From Planctomycetota bacterium (lineage in GTDB: Bacteria > Planctomycetota > GCA-2746535): 61,464 nt of DNA. The stretch lies in the NCBI GenBank assembly GCA_002746535.1, contig NVWA01000025.1, positions 33,897 through 95,360 on the forward strand. Reading direction: 5' to 3'. A program made the translations under genes and the position numbers. The notes beneath the pieces are model-generated. The model saw only the letters and a program-made list of their open reading frames with translations. It was not told the origin of the DNA and made no database searches. Shown here piece by piece: positions 1 to 9,762 of the stretch (the first letter of the stretch is position 1; every line of letters starts with the position of its first letter).

Positions 1-125
1 CCTAACCCTTTATTCTGGACACTTTTTATTGATAAACTGCTGGAAACAAATGACTTAGCCGTGTCCGACCCCAAAAATATTACCAAAAATACCCCAAAGA
101 TCCATAAGCCAAAGATAAAAGATAC

Positions 126-206
126 TCAAAGACACAACCCCAAAGATCCTTTTAAACTCTTTGCCACTTCTAATGCAAGGTCAAAAAGCTTTTTCAAATA
201 TTTTAT
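126..206 (-). pseudogene. C-terminal scrap of a GH123-like paralog
   Basis: Read on the minus strand, this stretch encodes LKKLFDLALEVAK and then runs to a stop at 126-128. The complete paralogs in this window end in NKKLFDLAGEVAK or close variants (1673-4348, 37700-40372, 41980-44616), so 11 of 13 residues agree and the codons are similar too. A stop codon lies just upstream in the same frame, so only the tail survives. It sits directly downstream of the phosphatase gene that ends this operon. I infer that a further paralog once stood here. The match is short and chance cannot be excluded. Confidence 0.4.
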
Positions 207-235
207 TTTCTAAAATTATATGAACTTTATTTCTG

Positions 236-1615
236 TTATTTTTTCCAAGGACCAGAAATGGCAAACGTCAAACCTGGAGATTGTACATTTACAAAAAGGG
301 TCGTCCCATCTGGTGAAAAGGTAGCTCCCGTGAACTCATTCTTTAAATGATGGCTAGCAAATGTATATGGATTTCCTTTAGGTGTTAGCCCTATCAACCT
401 CACATCATCACCACCAAAATCTTCACAAGCGATTATATCACCCCAAGGGCTCACCGTTATATTATCACAGAATCGCATATCTCTCTCACTTTGTGATTCA
501 TAATGCAATTCAATGGTGCCCCCTTTTTCACTTTTTGATCCTTTAGCTTCATCAACTGCCGGTATATATTTAAAGATTTGTCCCAATTTTTTAGCACCAC
601 CAGCCGTGCAAGCTAAATATAATTCATTGTTTCCAAAAAAGATTCCTTCACCACGACAAAATGCAGAAGCACCTTTAGAACGTCCTTGTTTTCTTAAAGT
701 ATCTCCTGGTGATTCGACATTATTTAGATCAATCCAGCGAGTTTTGTATTTTACACCTGGTGTCATCAAGCCATATTTAGCATCCCAGTTATTGGTCACA
801 AATTTTGCTTGCTTTTCAAATACCAACGCCTGCAATTTACCGCCTTTGACTAAGTTTCCTTTTTCATTTGGTAAAAAACGATATAGCAAACCATTGCCGC
901 GATCTTCTGATTGATAGACAATGCCCGTTTTGGGATCTACGCCAACGGCTTCATGTCTAAAACGCCCCATTGCTTTTAATGGAATTGGCTCACAAATTTC
1001 TAGTTTTGAATTGGCTTTCACTTCAAAGTTATAACCATGATCTTTTGAGTATCTTCTTTTTTTCCAAGCAACATCATTCGTCTTTCTCAGTGTTTCTTCA
1101 CAAGTGATCCAGCTTCCCCAAGGTGTTGCGCCGCCGGCACAATTTGCGACGGTACCTGTTAATGCTACGGACTGACTAATAACAACTTGTTTCTTAGTAT
1201 CATAAACAATTTTTGAAACACCACCTGTACAAGGGTCACCATCATTACAAATGTCATAAACCTTGCTCTTATCCATCTTAGGGAAAAGCTTACGGTGGGC
1301 ACCATAAGGTCCATCCCAATGAAAGTTAGATTCGTGATTTCGCATAATGATCGTTAAATCCTTTTCTTGAAAAGCAGCCATACCATCAGGTCGACTTGGC
1401 ACAAGAAATCCATCTGTCATTTTATCGCCCATTTTAGAAACAACTTTATAGGAAAATCCTTTTGGCAAATCTAAGATGCCTTTTGAATCTTTTACCAAGG
1501 CTCCATATCCACTTTTACTCAGGTCAGATATTTGCGAATCTGCCAACAAACCGCGACCAGCAAAAGCCAAAGATATCGCAGCAGACATTTTTATGAATTG
1601 CCTTCTATCATTCAT
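236..1615 (-). CDS. PhoX/DUF839-like Tat-exported phosphatase
   Basis: The 459-residue protein begins with a twin-arginine signal (DRRQFIKM at residues 3-10, then a short hydrophobic stretch), so it is probably exported folded. The body resembles the PhoX/DUF839 family of calcium-dependent phosphatases: HESNFHWDGPYG near residue 95, CAGGATPWGSWITCEE near residue 160, and SEDRGNGLLYRF in the middle. PhoX enzymes release phosphate from organic phosphoesters, but DUF839 also contains uncharacterised members, so the substrate is uncertain. The start is supported by AAAGGAATAATTA before the ATG. It is the last gene of a minus-strand operon of secreted proteins, 57 bp after the gene before it. Confidence 0.8.
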   Translation of the reverse strand: MNDRRQFIKMSAAISLAFAGRGLLADSQISDLSKSGYGALVKDSKGILDLPKGFSYKVVSKMGDKMTDGFLVPSRPDGMAAFQEKDLTIIMRNHESNFHWDGPYGAHRKLFPKMDKSKVYDICNDGDPCTGGVSKIVYDTKKQVVISQSVALTGTVANCAGGATPWGSWITCEETLRKTNDVAWKKRRYSKDHGYNFEVKANSKLEICEPIPLKAMGRFRHEAVGVDPKTGIVYQSEDRGNGLLYRFLPNEKGNLVKGGKLQALVFEKQAKFVTNNWDAKYGLMTPGVKYKTRWIDLNNVESPGDTLRKQGRSKGASAFCRGEGIFFGNNELYLACTAGGAKKLGQIFKYIPAVDEAKGSKSEKGGTIELHYESQSERDMRFCDNITVSPWGDIIACEDFGGDDVRLIGLTPKGNPYTFASHHLKNEFTGATFSPDGTTLFVNVQSPGLTFAISGPWKK

Positions 1616-1672
1616 TAATTATTCCTTTTAAAATATATTTTTAGGCTAAACCAAATCCACTATTCAGATGGG

Positions 1673-4348
1673 TTATTTTTTTGATTTCACTACTTCTCCT
1701 GCCAGGTCAAATAATTTTTTATTACTAGCCTGCCAACCAGCGCAAGCTACCTTTCTACCAGGGCTAAACCAAAGTTGCATAGCATTGGTTCTGGTGTCTA
1801 GAAATTCCTGGCATTTCTTTTCTAACTCAGGTGTTAACTTTTTCTCAAGAATTGCCTTCTCGATGGCAATTCTTGCCTCGGCTTCTTGATTGCCCAAACG
1901 AGCATTTTCAAAACGCATGGTTGTTACAGGCCCATTTATGCCGGCACCAAAAATATCTGGTACACTTTCGGCCAAAGCCGTTTGCGCAACATTGGAATCT
2001 GGATACGTATTAAACAGTGTTCCTTGGGCACGTCTCGAGTCATAACCTAATTTTTTATAATCTTCTTTACTCAAATAAGTTTTTAAGTTTATCCCCAAAT
2101 TATAAAAATCTCCTCCGAACCTAGTATTTCCATTTCTTCCACCAACAATCGTATTTTCCATCCATTGTCGAAAATCCCAAAGTGGATTATAGCCATCTAG
2201 CTCTCTCTTAAAGTTTGTTTTAATATTTTTTGGATTATACTTCCAACCGTAAAGACGTTTTTTAGCTGGGCTAGGCACCCCTTCGCCCCAAACCATTGAC
2301 GTAATACCTACGCCGACAGTCTTACTTTTATCCTCAGCATCTGTCCTAACAGTAATTAAAGGAAAATGAGATTCTCTGAACCAAGGTGTACCAGGCAGAA
2401 TACGATTAAACATGGCTGCTTGTTTAAAATCCGGCATCTTATCTCCACCAAGTCCAAACATGATTCTATCCTCAAGTTTATATTTTTTTAAACGAGTTTG
2501 TATTCCCAGAAGCAGTGGCTTCCACATAGCTTCACATTCAGATGAACCAGAAGTAGGCAATAAGATGTTGGTATTCTTCCCGCTAGCATCTTTAACTGTG
2601 ATCTTTGATCCAGGTGCTTTCTTTTTCTTAGTGGTCGCATTTTCATAGCCCCAAACATTCAGAGAAATCATTTTGAGTCGATCTAGAGAATGATACTTCA
2701 TGGCGATTTTCATATATCGATCAAAATTTTTGAAATCATGTTTGTACGTTCCATCTGCTTGTTTGGACCAAACAATCATACTCTCTGGATTGCCCATACA
2801 GGATTCAGCAAGCAAAGGAATCAAAAGCCCACAGTTCCCAAACTCACCCATAAGCTTTAGAGATGTTTCAATCATCGACCAATGCTTTTCTGACCACGCT
2901 TCAACTTTATAATGTTTCGCTAATGAATCCGTCGACTCATAAATTACTGTAATCGGCGTGAAGTCTTTTACATCAGGGAGGGCCCAATCTGACACTGAAA
3001 CCTCAATAGGAATTGAAATCATTTTAGATCCTTTGAGACTTACTTCTACTAACCCCTTAAAAACACCGGCGGCAATATTCTTAGGCACCTTGACAAATAT
3101 CCAAATAGGTAATACTTTTCCTAGTTTAGCAGGAGGAGTATCAAGCAATAAATCAAACCGATCACTTTTTCTATAAAACGAATTTAAATCGCCATATTTA
3201 CAGGTAATATTTTCTGCTTTAATTTCACCTGCGCCAGACTTTAGAGAACCTGTTTTAAGACTTATCCCTTCGATAGCATTCGGTGATGAGATAATCAGCT
3301 GTCCAACAAAAGAGCCATTCTTTGCCCCAACGATAGATAGCTTTTTCAATTCATCGGCAGGATTTCCAAAACTTTTCTTTGTCAGCGTTTGCCAAGTATT
3401 CGCACTCCAAACTCGTACCGCTGCAGTGTTAACACAAGCAGAAACGACGTTGTCTTTACTAGTGTCTGCATTCAGAGAAAGCACAGCCAGACCAATAGGA
3501 GAAAACCCCAATCCTATTTTTTTCTTTGCACACTCAATGGGAAAATCAGACCGATGCAATTCCAACGATAGGACATTAACGCCTTTCACCAAATCTTTTG
3601 GATCTAACTCAATTGTCCCAGAGATTCTTTCTCTTTTTGCCCATTGTTCAATGTATTCTTTGCTTCTATGTTTATAAAAATCAAAGAAAGAGGGTTTTCC
3701 CTTGGCATTTTTTGTCACAAAAGCACCCAGTGGATAATCATCTGCAGGCGTATTAAAAGAGACCACACCTTTAGGTAATGATCTACTTGCTATCTTTTTT
3801 CCATTTAGAAAAGCAATAAAACCTCCACGATAGACAAGATTCAATGTGAGCTTCTTTACTTTTGATGGATCTCTAACAATGAATTTTCCTCGTTGTGCCA
3901 TTAAGCCAATTGAAAACACAAAGGGATCTGTCCCTCGAACAAATCGTGGATCTAGGCGACTAGGTACTCGACGACTGCCTTTTGATAAATTAGTTCCTTT
4001 TGCATTATGCCATTTAGTGTCGTCGAAGTCTACTTCTTGCCATTTCTGAGGAAGCTGAGATGTGATAAAACCATGTAGAATTTTTTGGGGTTTGTAACCA
4101 AGCACCACGACACCTTTGGCTAATAGTTTCTCTCTAAATGCGGCATCTATTGGTTTTCCTGCTGCTTTAGCAGACTTTTCAGAAACTTTTGGTGTTATGT
4201 ACACATATTGTTTTTTCCATAATGATTTCTCATCTATAAGCTTAATATTTTCAGCATTTACTGTTGTGATTAAAAAAAACATGATAAAACAACAACTACC
4301 TAATCGAAATAAACTTATCAGACTTTGACTAAATTTTATTTTTTGCAT
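1673..4348 (-). CDS. GH123/DUF4091-like secreted protein, paralog 1
   Basis: This 891-residue protein has an N-terminal signal peptide. A jelly-roll-like segment follows (YRGGFIAFLNGKKIASRS around residues 170-190), then a GH123-type N-domain motif (LPIWIFVKVPKNIAAG near 410), a long alpha/beta-type region (SEKHWSMIETSLKLMGEFG) and a Gly-rich C-terminus ending LFDLAGEVVKSKK. Three full paralogs occur in this window. At the position where canonical DUF4091/GH123 proteins carry Asp-Glu-Pro, this one reads GGDKMPDF, so the usual catalytic Glu seems to be missing. Family placement is by motif and paralogy; a glycosidase activity is not assured. The start follows AAGAAAGGTTTAGAAT. It lies 25 bp after the hydrolase gene in one operon. 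Confidence 0.65.
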   Translation of the reverse strand: MQKIKFSQSLISLFRLGSCCFIMFFLITTVNAENIKLIDEKSLWKKQYVYITPKVSEKSAKAAGKPIDAAFREKLLAKGVVVLGYKPQKILHGFITSQLPQKWQEVDFDDTKWHNAKGTNLSKGSRRVPSRLDPRFVRGTDPFVFSIGLMAQRGKFIVRDPSKVKKLTLNLVYRGGFIAFLNGKKIASRSLPKGVVSFNTPADDYPLGAFVTKNAKGKPSFFDFYKHRSKEYIEQWAKRERISGTIELDPKDLVKGVNVLSLELHRSDFPIECAKKKIGLGFSPIGLAVLSLNADTSKDNVVSACVNTAAVRVWSANTWQTLTKKSFGNPADELKKLSIVGAKNGSFVGQLIISSPNAIEGISLKTGSLKSGAGEIKAENITCKYGDLNSFYRKSDRFDLLLDTPPAKLGKVLPIWIFVKVPKNIAAGVFKGLVEVSLKGSKMISIPIEVSVSDWALPDVKDFTPITVIYESTDSLAKHYKVEAWSEKHWSMIETSLKLMGEFGNCGLLIPLLAESCMGNPESMIVWSKQADGTYKHDFKNFDRYMKIAMKYHSLDRLKMISLNVWGYENATTKKKKAPGSKITVKDASGKNTNILLPTSGSSECEAMWKPLLLGIQTRLKKYKLEDRIMFGLGGDKMPDFKQAAMFNRILPGTPWFRESHFPLITVRTDAEDKSKTVGVGITSMVWGEGVPSPAKKRLYGWKYNPKNIKTNFKRELDGYNPLWDFRQWMENTIVGGRNGNTRFGGDFYNLGINLKTYLSKEDYKKLGYDSRRAQGTLFNTYPDSNVAQTALAESVPDIFGAGINGPVTTMRFENARLGNQEAEARIAIEKAILEKKLTPELEKKCQEFLDTRTNAMQLWFSPGRKVACAGWQASNKKLFDLAGEVVKSKK

Positions 4349-4373
4349 ATTCTAAACCTTTCTTGAATGATTT

Positions 4374-6221
4374 TTATTTCCCTAACTCTTTATAAGCACT
4401 CATTAAAGCCGGCTTTAATGTATCAATGATTTTGCCTAAATCAGGATAAGCAGGTTTTTTTGCTTTTGAATCTGGAGCGTTAGCACTGATCAAAAGTACA
4501 GGAAATTCTATCGACTCACCAGCTTTCAAAATAAGATCTCGCTTAGCACCATAAAATTTAACTCCCCAGTTACCCCCACTAACATCAAGTCTTGATGCTT
4601 CTGGCAGATTTCCTGGATTTAACATCACATAGCCAAAAACCTGATAAGCTTCATTGCCGTGCTTCAACCACTGCCATCGAACTTGTCTTGTACCGGACAT
4701 TTCCCAAATACCATAATAGAAATTCTTACCATCACCACTCTTTGGAAATACATCCTGCTTATACTGCCTAAAAACAGTTCGATTTATTTTTGTACTCACA
4801 TCAAGATCTGTTTTGCCATTGTTTTTAAGACGGACTTTAACAAGAATCACTTCGCCACTTTTTGCTTTGCTGGGTGCTAAAAGAGCTGAACTAGCATCTG
4901 CTGTATCGAGAACTCCTTGCAAGCTAAACTTCTTTGAAAATGTATTGACCTTAACAGAAAGCTTTCGCTTAAGGCTTGATGTGTCTAAATCTAAATTAGA
5001 TTTTTCCTGCATAACATCCCAGGCCACAAATTTTTTCGAAGTAGGATCTATAAGTTCTTTTTTAGTGGCCCCTTTTTCTCTAAAACCAAGATCAATAAAA
5101 ATTCTTCTTGGTACGGTATTGTCATAACGCAGATCTTGAAAGTTCGTATTCATCATTAAATAGATCCAATCATAGGATCCGGATTCTTGAGGCGTTTTGT
5201 AAAAAGTCTCTAAACGTTCTGAAAAAGGGATGGGCGTTTTATTAGTTTTAGCTTCACCTTCATGAATCTTGACTTCAAGTACTGCAAGTGCTGAACCTTT
5301 GTAAATCGTCTTTTCTTTAAAAAGAACCTTCACATCTTTTTTCATATCAATTAGGTTTTTGTTTAAATGAAAAACAAGAGCTTTGACTGTTTCATCCGCT
5401 TGCACAACATCTATGACGTTTGACTCTTTTATTTTTATTTTCCATGATGGGAAAGGATTTTTATTTCCAAAGGCTTTTAAGCTGCCCATTTTTGAGTCTA
5501 CCCAAAATGCTCTAGTGGCATCTCGCTTATAGACAACATGAATAACTTCTTTAGGCCACGGCTTGTATGGGTGCTTGTCAAAGAAATTAAGAATAGGCTT
5601 CATATTTCGGTAATACATGCCATAAGGTGAATGCCCACCTGGAAAAGTACTCCACTCAACAGGGCAATTATGCTTGACCATAATATTATGTAAAACTTTG
5701 CCCGTTTTTACGAAAGAATCACGATCGCCATGAATCAAATGCACTGGTGTTTGCTGAAGATACCTAACATATAAGTTTTTTTGTCCCGCTTCACTATAGC
5801 GTGGGGTTTTAACTCTTAAATCATTACAGACAGGAGCGATGGCGGCGTAGCGGTGCGGGTATTTCCAGGCATCTTCTAACATCCCATGACCACTTCGTGA
5901 GAACGCCGTACCATATATTCGTTTAGGATCAAAATTAAATTTATTTGCACCAGCCAAAATGACAGTAGGATTTGTCCCATAAGCAGCAAAATAAGGCGTG
6001 CCTTTTAATTGAACATCATCAATCATTTCTTGAACGACATTAATAATCGGCCATTTTTTCAAAGGATCATAAGTATCAGGAATAATTAACATTTCTTCAT
6101 GCCATCTATTTTTCTCAGGATCTTCAGCAGTAACATGAGCATTAAAAGACAGACAGCATAATAATAGGAGACAAACTTTTATCATATGGTTGATCGTATT
6201 AGTTTTATTATTTCTTAGCAT
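4374..6221 (-). CDS. Secreted alpha/beta hydrolase with C-terminal extension
   Basis: The 615-residue protein has a signal peptide (hydrophobic core about residues 14-30). The catalytic triad of an esterase/PHB-depolymerase-like hydrolase can be placed at Ser108 (GTAFSRSGHG), Asp168 (IHGDRDSF) and His197 (PGGHSPYG). The loop that normally carries the oxyanion-hole HGG motif after strand beta-3 is not visible; the text runs IPDTYDPLKKWPIINVVQEM instead. Residues beyond about 240 form a large extra region of unknown fold. The first ATG overlaps the end of the upstream gene by 14 bp and has GGAGA before it, so translation is probably coupled. A shorter relative lies at 44726-45739, also next to a GH123-like gene. 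Confidence 0.65.
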   Translation of the reverse strand: MLRNNKTNTINHMIKVCLLLLCCLSFNAHVTAEDPEKNRWHEEMLIIPDTYDPLKKWPIINVVQEMIDDVQLKGTPYFAAYGTNPTVILAGANKFNFDPKRIYGTAFSRSGHGMLEDAWKYPHRYAAIAPVCNDLRVKTPRYSEAGQKNLYVRYLQQTPVHLIHGDRDSFVKTGKVLHNIMVKHNCPVEWSTFPGGHSPYGMYYRNMKPILNFFDKHPYKPWPKEVIHVVYKRDATRAFWVDSKMGSLKAFGNKNPFPSWKIKIKESNVIDVVQADETVKALVFHLNKNLIDMKKDVKVLFKEKTIYKGSALAVLEVKIHEGEAKTNKTPIPFSERLETFYKTPQESGSYDWIYLMMNTNFQDLRYDNTVPRRIFIDLGFREKGATKKELIDPTSKKFVAWDVMQEKSNLDLDTSSLKRKLSVKVNTFSKKFSLQGVLDTADASSALLAPSKAKSGEVILVKVRLKNNGKTDLDVSTKINRTVFRQYKQDVFPKSGDGKNFYYGIWEMSGTRQVRWQWLKHGNEAYQVFGYVMLNPGNLPEASRLDVSGGNWGVKFYGAKRDLILKAGESIEFPVLLISANAPDSKAKKPAYPDLGKIIDTLKPALMSAYKELGK

Positions 6222-8964
6222 TATTTACTTCTCCTGCAAGGGTATATAAATTTAATGTTGATTGGAACCAATTCAATTGACCCCAACTAATAGCACCGTT
6301 GTTTAATGCCCACATACGCAACGCATTTGTACGTTCATCCAAAAACTCTTGGCACTTTTTAGATAAGGCTGCCGGTAATTTTCCTGCTACAAGTGCTTTT
6401 TCAATTATTATCCGCGCTTCTGCTTCTTGATTGCCACTTCTTGCATTTTCAAAACGAGCTGTTGTTACAGGACCTTTTGGACCAGGAGCCACTAAATCAG
6501 TCGTGCTATTCCCTAAACCAATTTGATAAACAGAAGAACTAGGATAAGACCCAAATAACGTCCCACCTGAACCACCATAGACTTCACTTTTTGGTCTTTC
6601 CCCGCCCCATAATTTTTTATAATCCATCTTAAACTTAAAGAAGTCCAATCCAACACGACCATTACCGTTTCGACCACACGTGAGTGTGCTCTCCATCCAC
6701 ATTCTAAAACTCCATGGCGAAGGCGATCCATTTAATCTCAGGCATTCAGTACCGGCTCTATTAAAATTCATAGCCATGTAATCAGGTTTAAAATCCCAAC
6801 CATATAGACGTTTTTTCTTAGGATTTGGAATAGTACCACCCCATACCAAAGTAGTGGCTCTAACTTTTGCACCTCCTACCCCTTTCGCAGGAAAATGGGA
6901 ATCACGCACCCAAGGTGTACCTGGAAGAATCCGATCTAACATAGCGACTTGCTCGGCCAAAGGAGATCGATCGCCACCATTGCCATAACAAATTAATTTT
7001 TCTAAACCAAGTGCTTTAATTCTATCACGTGTTTGTCTCAATAAAGGCGTCAGCAAAGCCTCAACTTCTTTCGATTCAAATATTTTAGGCAAATTCATTA
7101 AAGATAGTTTCCCCGACTTGTCAACAAGGCTAACTTTTGCACCATCAGCACGAACCTTTGTTTTAGGGTTCACCGCTACTTCATAACCCCATACTCTTAG
7201 TGAAAGTATTTTTAAGCGCTCTTTACTATGATATTTAAGAGCGGTTTTCAGATAACGATCAAAGATACTAAAGTCATACTCATACTTACCTTCTCCTATT
7301 TTTTTCCATCTTATCATGCTATGAGGATTACCAAGAGCACTTTCAGCAAACAAAGGAAACTGGAGCGCAATATTACCCATCTCCCCCATCAACTTCAAAG
7401 AAGCATCTATCAAGGCCCAATGTTTTTCAGACCACATTTCTACTTGATAGAATTTAGCAAGAGAGTCGGGGGATTGCCACAAGTTTAGGGGGGCAACAAA
7501 ATCTTTCATATCAGGAAGATTAAAAGCTGCGACATGTATCTCCAAGGGCACAGTAACAGTCTTCATACCACTAGCAGAAATTTTTAAAGAACCTATATAG
7601 TTGCCTGCTTTATTTGCTTTTGTTGTCTTTACAAAAATCCAAATTGGTACAGCACAAGCAGGTGTAATATTGGGTTTTAAACCCAAGTTTTTTCTATAAT
7701 TAATTTGATAATCTTTTAAGGTTACTTTAGCAAATGGTAATGCTTTTGGAGCATTAGACAGTAATAAATCATATCTCTTGCCACCGTAACCGTTATCTCT
7801 CTTATTGCCTAGATTAGTATGAGTAGGATTTATTGCTCCGTAGCGTACTTGCAAAGCAGTTTTAACAATCGTCCCATTTATAGATTTCAGGTCAGATAAT
7901 TCGACTTTAAGACCTTTTATTTCTTTGGTAGATGACAAAACGACCTGACCATGAAATTGACCATTGCTAGCTGCAGCAATTTTAATTGGATGGATTGCAT
8001 CAGAAGGATTACCATAGTCGGTCGTTCTAACAATATCACAAGCATTTGCATTCCAGAGTTGAAAACCAGCAGGTCGCTCAGTACCACTAATAACATTTTC
8101 TTTTACTGTATCAGCCTTTAGAGAAAACTCTGCAAGCCCTACTGTACCAAATGCTAGTTTTCCTCTTTTAGTCATGTTCTTTTTACTTTTACATTCAATA
8201 GGGTATTCAGATCTATGTATCTCTAGAGCTATGTGGTTGACACCTTTTTTTAGAAGAGCAATATCGATTGATATGGCTTTTGACTTTCTTTCTCGTTTTT
8301 CCCAAAATGGTTTATGTGCATCAGTTGCGTGGGTATAAAAGGCAAGTGCTCCTAAACGACCTCTCTTACTTTTGGCAATAAAAGCGTTTAAATCATAATC
8401 ACTTGAAGGAGTCTGTTGGCTAATTTTACCTGCTGGAAGAAACTCTCGTTTAATCTCCTTGCCATTCAAATAGAGTACATAGCCACCTCGAAATGATAAA
8501 TTACAAATAAGCGAATTAATTTTTTTAGGATCTATCACAGTAAACGTTCCTCTTAAGGCCAGCAAGCCCATTTCAGCAGGAAAATAATCAACACCTCTAA
8601 TATATGCTAAAGATGATCGCAACGTTACTCTGTGATCTCCATTTACAAATGTAAGTCCTGCCCTATTGATCCAACCGGAATCATCAAAGTCTACTTGCAT
8701 CCAATTACTCGGTAGATCTTTTGTCACTAATCCCTGCTTAATACGTTTTTTCAGCATACCTTGACGGGCAGCAAGATCAGTTGCTTTGCCAGCCGTTTTT
8801 GCAGATGCTTCTGAAACAGCAGGAGGAAACATCACAAAGGCCTGCTTCCATTTTGAACCTGCCCCTAAAAGCATAATGTCTTCAGCGCCTAAATAAGTAA
8901 ATGAAAATAAAAGGAACACTAACTGAATAAATATGGTTTTTAATGTAGACAAGTTTTTCGACAT
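6208..8964 (-). CDS. GH123/DUF4091-like secreted protein, paralog 2
   Basis: This 918-residue protein is the first gene of the operon. It has a signal peptide, a jelly-roll-like motif (FRGGYVLYLNGKEIKRE), the GH123-type N-domain motif VPIWIFVKTTKANKAG near residue 440, and the Gly-rich tail GGSGGTLFGSYPSSSV then FENARSGNQEAEARI. The position that corresponds to the DUF4091 Asp-Glu-Pro reads GGDRSPLA. GGAGAGAGACTT precedes the ATG. Its promoter region carries the shared motif at 9051-9078. It is the longest of the four paralogs, with an insertion around residues 380-430 (NLGNKRDNGYGGKRYDLL and KDYQINYRKNLG). I would not assign a substrate from sequence alone. Confidence 0.65.
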   Translation of the reverse strand: MSKNLSTLKTIFIQLVFLLFSFTYLGAEDIMLLGAGSKWKQAFVMFPPAVSEASAKTAGKATDLAARQGMLKKRIKQGLVTKDLPSNWMQVDFDDSGWINRAGLTFVNGDHRVTLRSSLAYIRGVDYFPAEMGLLALRGTFTVIDPKKINSLICNLSFRGGYVLYLNGKEIKREFLPAGKISQQTPSSDYDLNAFIAKSKRGRLGALAFYTHATDAHKPFWEKRERKSKAISIDIALLKKGVNHIALEIHRSEYPIECKSKKNMTKRGKLAFGTVGLAEFSLKADTVKENVISGTERPAGFQLWNANACDIVRTTDYGNPSDAIHPIKIAAASNGQFHGQVVLSSTKEIKGLKVELSDLKSINGTIVKTALQVRYGAINPTHTNLGNKRDNGYGGKRYDLLLSNAPKALPFAKVTLKDYQINYRKNLGLKPNITPACAVPIWIFVKTTKANKAGNYIGSLKISASGMKTVTVPLEIHVAAFNLPDMKDFVAPLNLWQSPDSLAKFYQVEMWSEKHWALIDASLKLMGEMGNIALQFPLFAESALGNPHSMIRWKKIGEGKYEYDFSIFDRYLKTALKYHSKERLKILSLRVWGYEVAVNPKTKVRADGAKVSLVDKSGKLSLMNLPKIFESKEVEALLTPLLRQTRDRIKALGLEKLICYGNGGDRSPLAEQVAMLDRILPGTPWVRDSHFPAKGVGGAKVRATTLVWGGTIPNPKKKRLYGWDFKPDYMAMNFNRAGTECLRLNGSPSPWSFRMWMESTLTCGRNGNGRVGLDFFKFKMDYKKLWGGERPKSEVYGGSGGTLFGSYPSSSVYQIGLGNSTTDLVAPGPKGPVTTARFENARSGNQEAEARIIIEKALVAGKLPAALSKKCQEFLDERTNALRMWALNNGAISWGQLNWFQSTLNLYTLAGEVNNAKK

Positions 8965-9050
8965 AAGTCTCTCTCCAGTGTTTTAGTTAGATATAATTTA
9001 CCAAAGAAATGATCATCTGTGGCGGCAGACTACGGTCAACAAGTGGCCAT

Positions 9051-9078
9051 ATTAGTTTCATATGTATCCTATATAGCC
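9051..9078 (-). promoter_or_regulatory. Candidate operator upstream of the 8964-236 operon
   Basis: On the minus strand this reads GGCTATATAG followed by GATACATATGAAACTAAT. The second half matches the copy at 29114-29131 at 16 of 18 positions, and the first half resembles the promoter-proximal motif at 28905 and 49683. A possible -10 element (TATGAA, 9082-9087) lies directly upstream; no good -35 is visible. A second, opposite-facing copy (GATACATAAG) lies at 9175. Its role as a repressor site is inferred from position and recurrence. Confidence 0.5.
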
Positions 9079-9243
9079 AAATTCATAATTCAACTTAAAA
9101 CGTCATTATTTCTTAATAAAATGTCGAATTAAAGATCCTATTACCATTATACCGTTATATTAATATTATATTTAGATACATAAGAGATTTTAATGGTACT
9201 TGCCTAAACTGAACGAGTAATTTGGTGTAAAATAAACAATAAG

Positions 9244-9265
9244 AAAGGCCTATCCCCTAATTTCC
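9244..9265 (+). repeat. Degenerate GGTCTGTCCCTTAATT-type repeat, copy 1
   Basis: The sequence AAAGGCCTATCCCCTAATTT is one of four related copies (also 9382-9404, 10366-10388, 10516-10550). Such GGTCTGTCCC motifs, followed by TTAATTTCC, resemble repeats that accompany REP-associated tyrosine transposases in many genomes. No transposase gene is present here. Confidence 0.45.
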
Positions 9266-9381
9266 TTATTTCTAAATCGAATAACCAAACGACCTATCAT
9301 TCTGTCAAGTCCTAATAGGTCCTCTGAGAGGGCCAACTAAAAATTATTCTATAAATATTTTTCTTCAAAATAAAAATTAAT

Positions 9382-9404
9382 AAAGGTCTGCCCCCTTTAA
9401 TTTT
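9382..9404 (+). repeat. Degenerate GGTCTGTCCCTTAATT-type repeat, copy 2
   Basis: AAAGGTCTGCCCCCTTTAAT is the second copy, in the same orientation as the other three. It lies in the gap upstream of the peroxiredoxin gene. Confidence 0.45.
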
Positions 9405-9762
9405 TTTTATAGTATTAAATTCCCCGAAGGGTGTAAACATTATAGTGCTAACCATCAGATGCATCTATGATTAACCTAAATTTCACAGTTGAATTTAATT
9501 ATTTTTAATTAATAATCCTTTTAACATTATTGTGAAAAGGCATCCAATGTTTAAATTTTTTTTATAGCTTGAGTGTCTTTGAATTTTTTTGGAGGATACT
9601 AGGTTTAATTTTCTAATTAAAAATTAACGTAGCCTGTTCTTTTTATTTGTATAATTTTTTATCTTGTCTTTGAAAATGATGCTCCTATAGTTCCTAAAAA
9701 TTATTTTGACGGATGTTATTTTTTAGCATTTTCAATTTTCCCATTATTTGATTGGATATAAA

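Larger units (their letters stand above)
8965..9762. other. Intergenic region: operator pair and RAYT-like repeats
   Basis: About 800 bp without a convincing gene lie between the divergent operons. The left part holds two copies of the shared GATACATA-type motif, one on the minus strand (9051-9078) and one on the plus strand (9175-9182). The middle part holds two degenerate AGGTCTGTCCCTTAATT-type repeats (9244-9265, 9382-9404) and a short palindrome, CCTCTGAGAGG, near 9320-9332. The right part is very AT-rich and must contain the peroxiredoxin promoter, which I cannot place with confidence. Confidence 0.6.
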
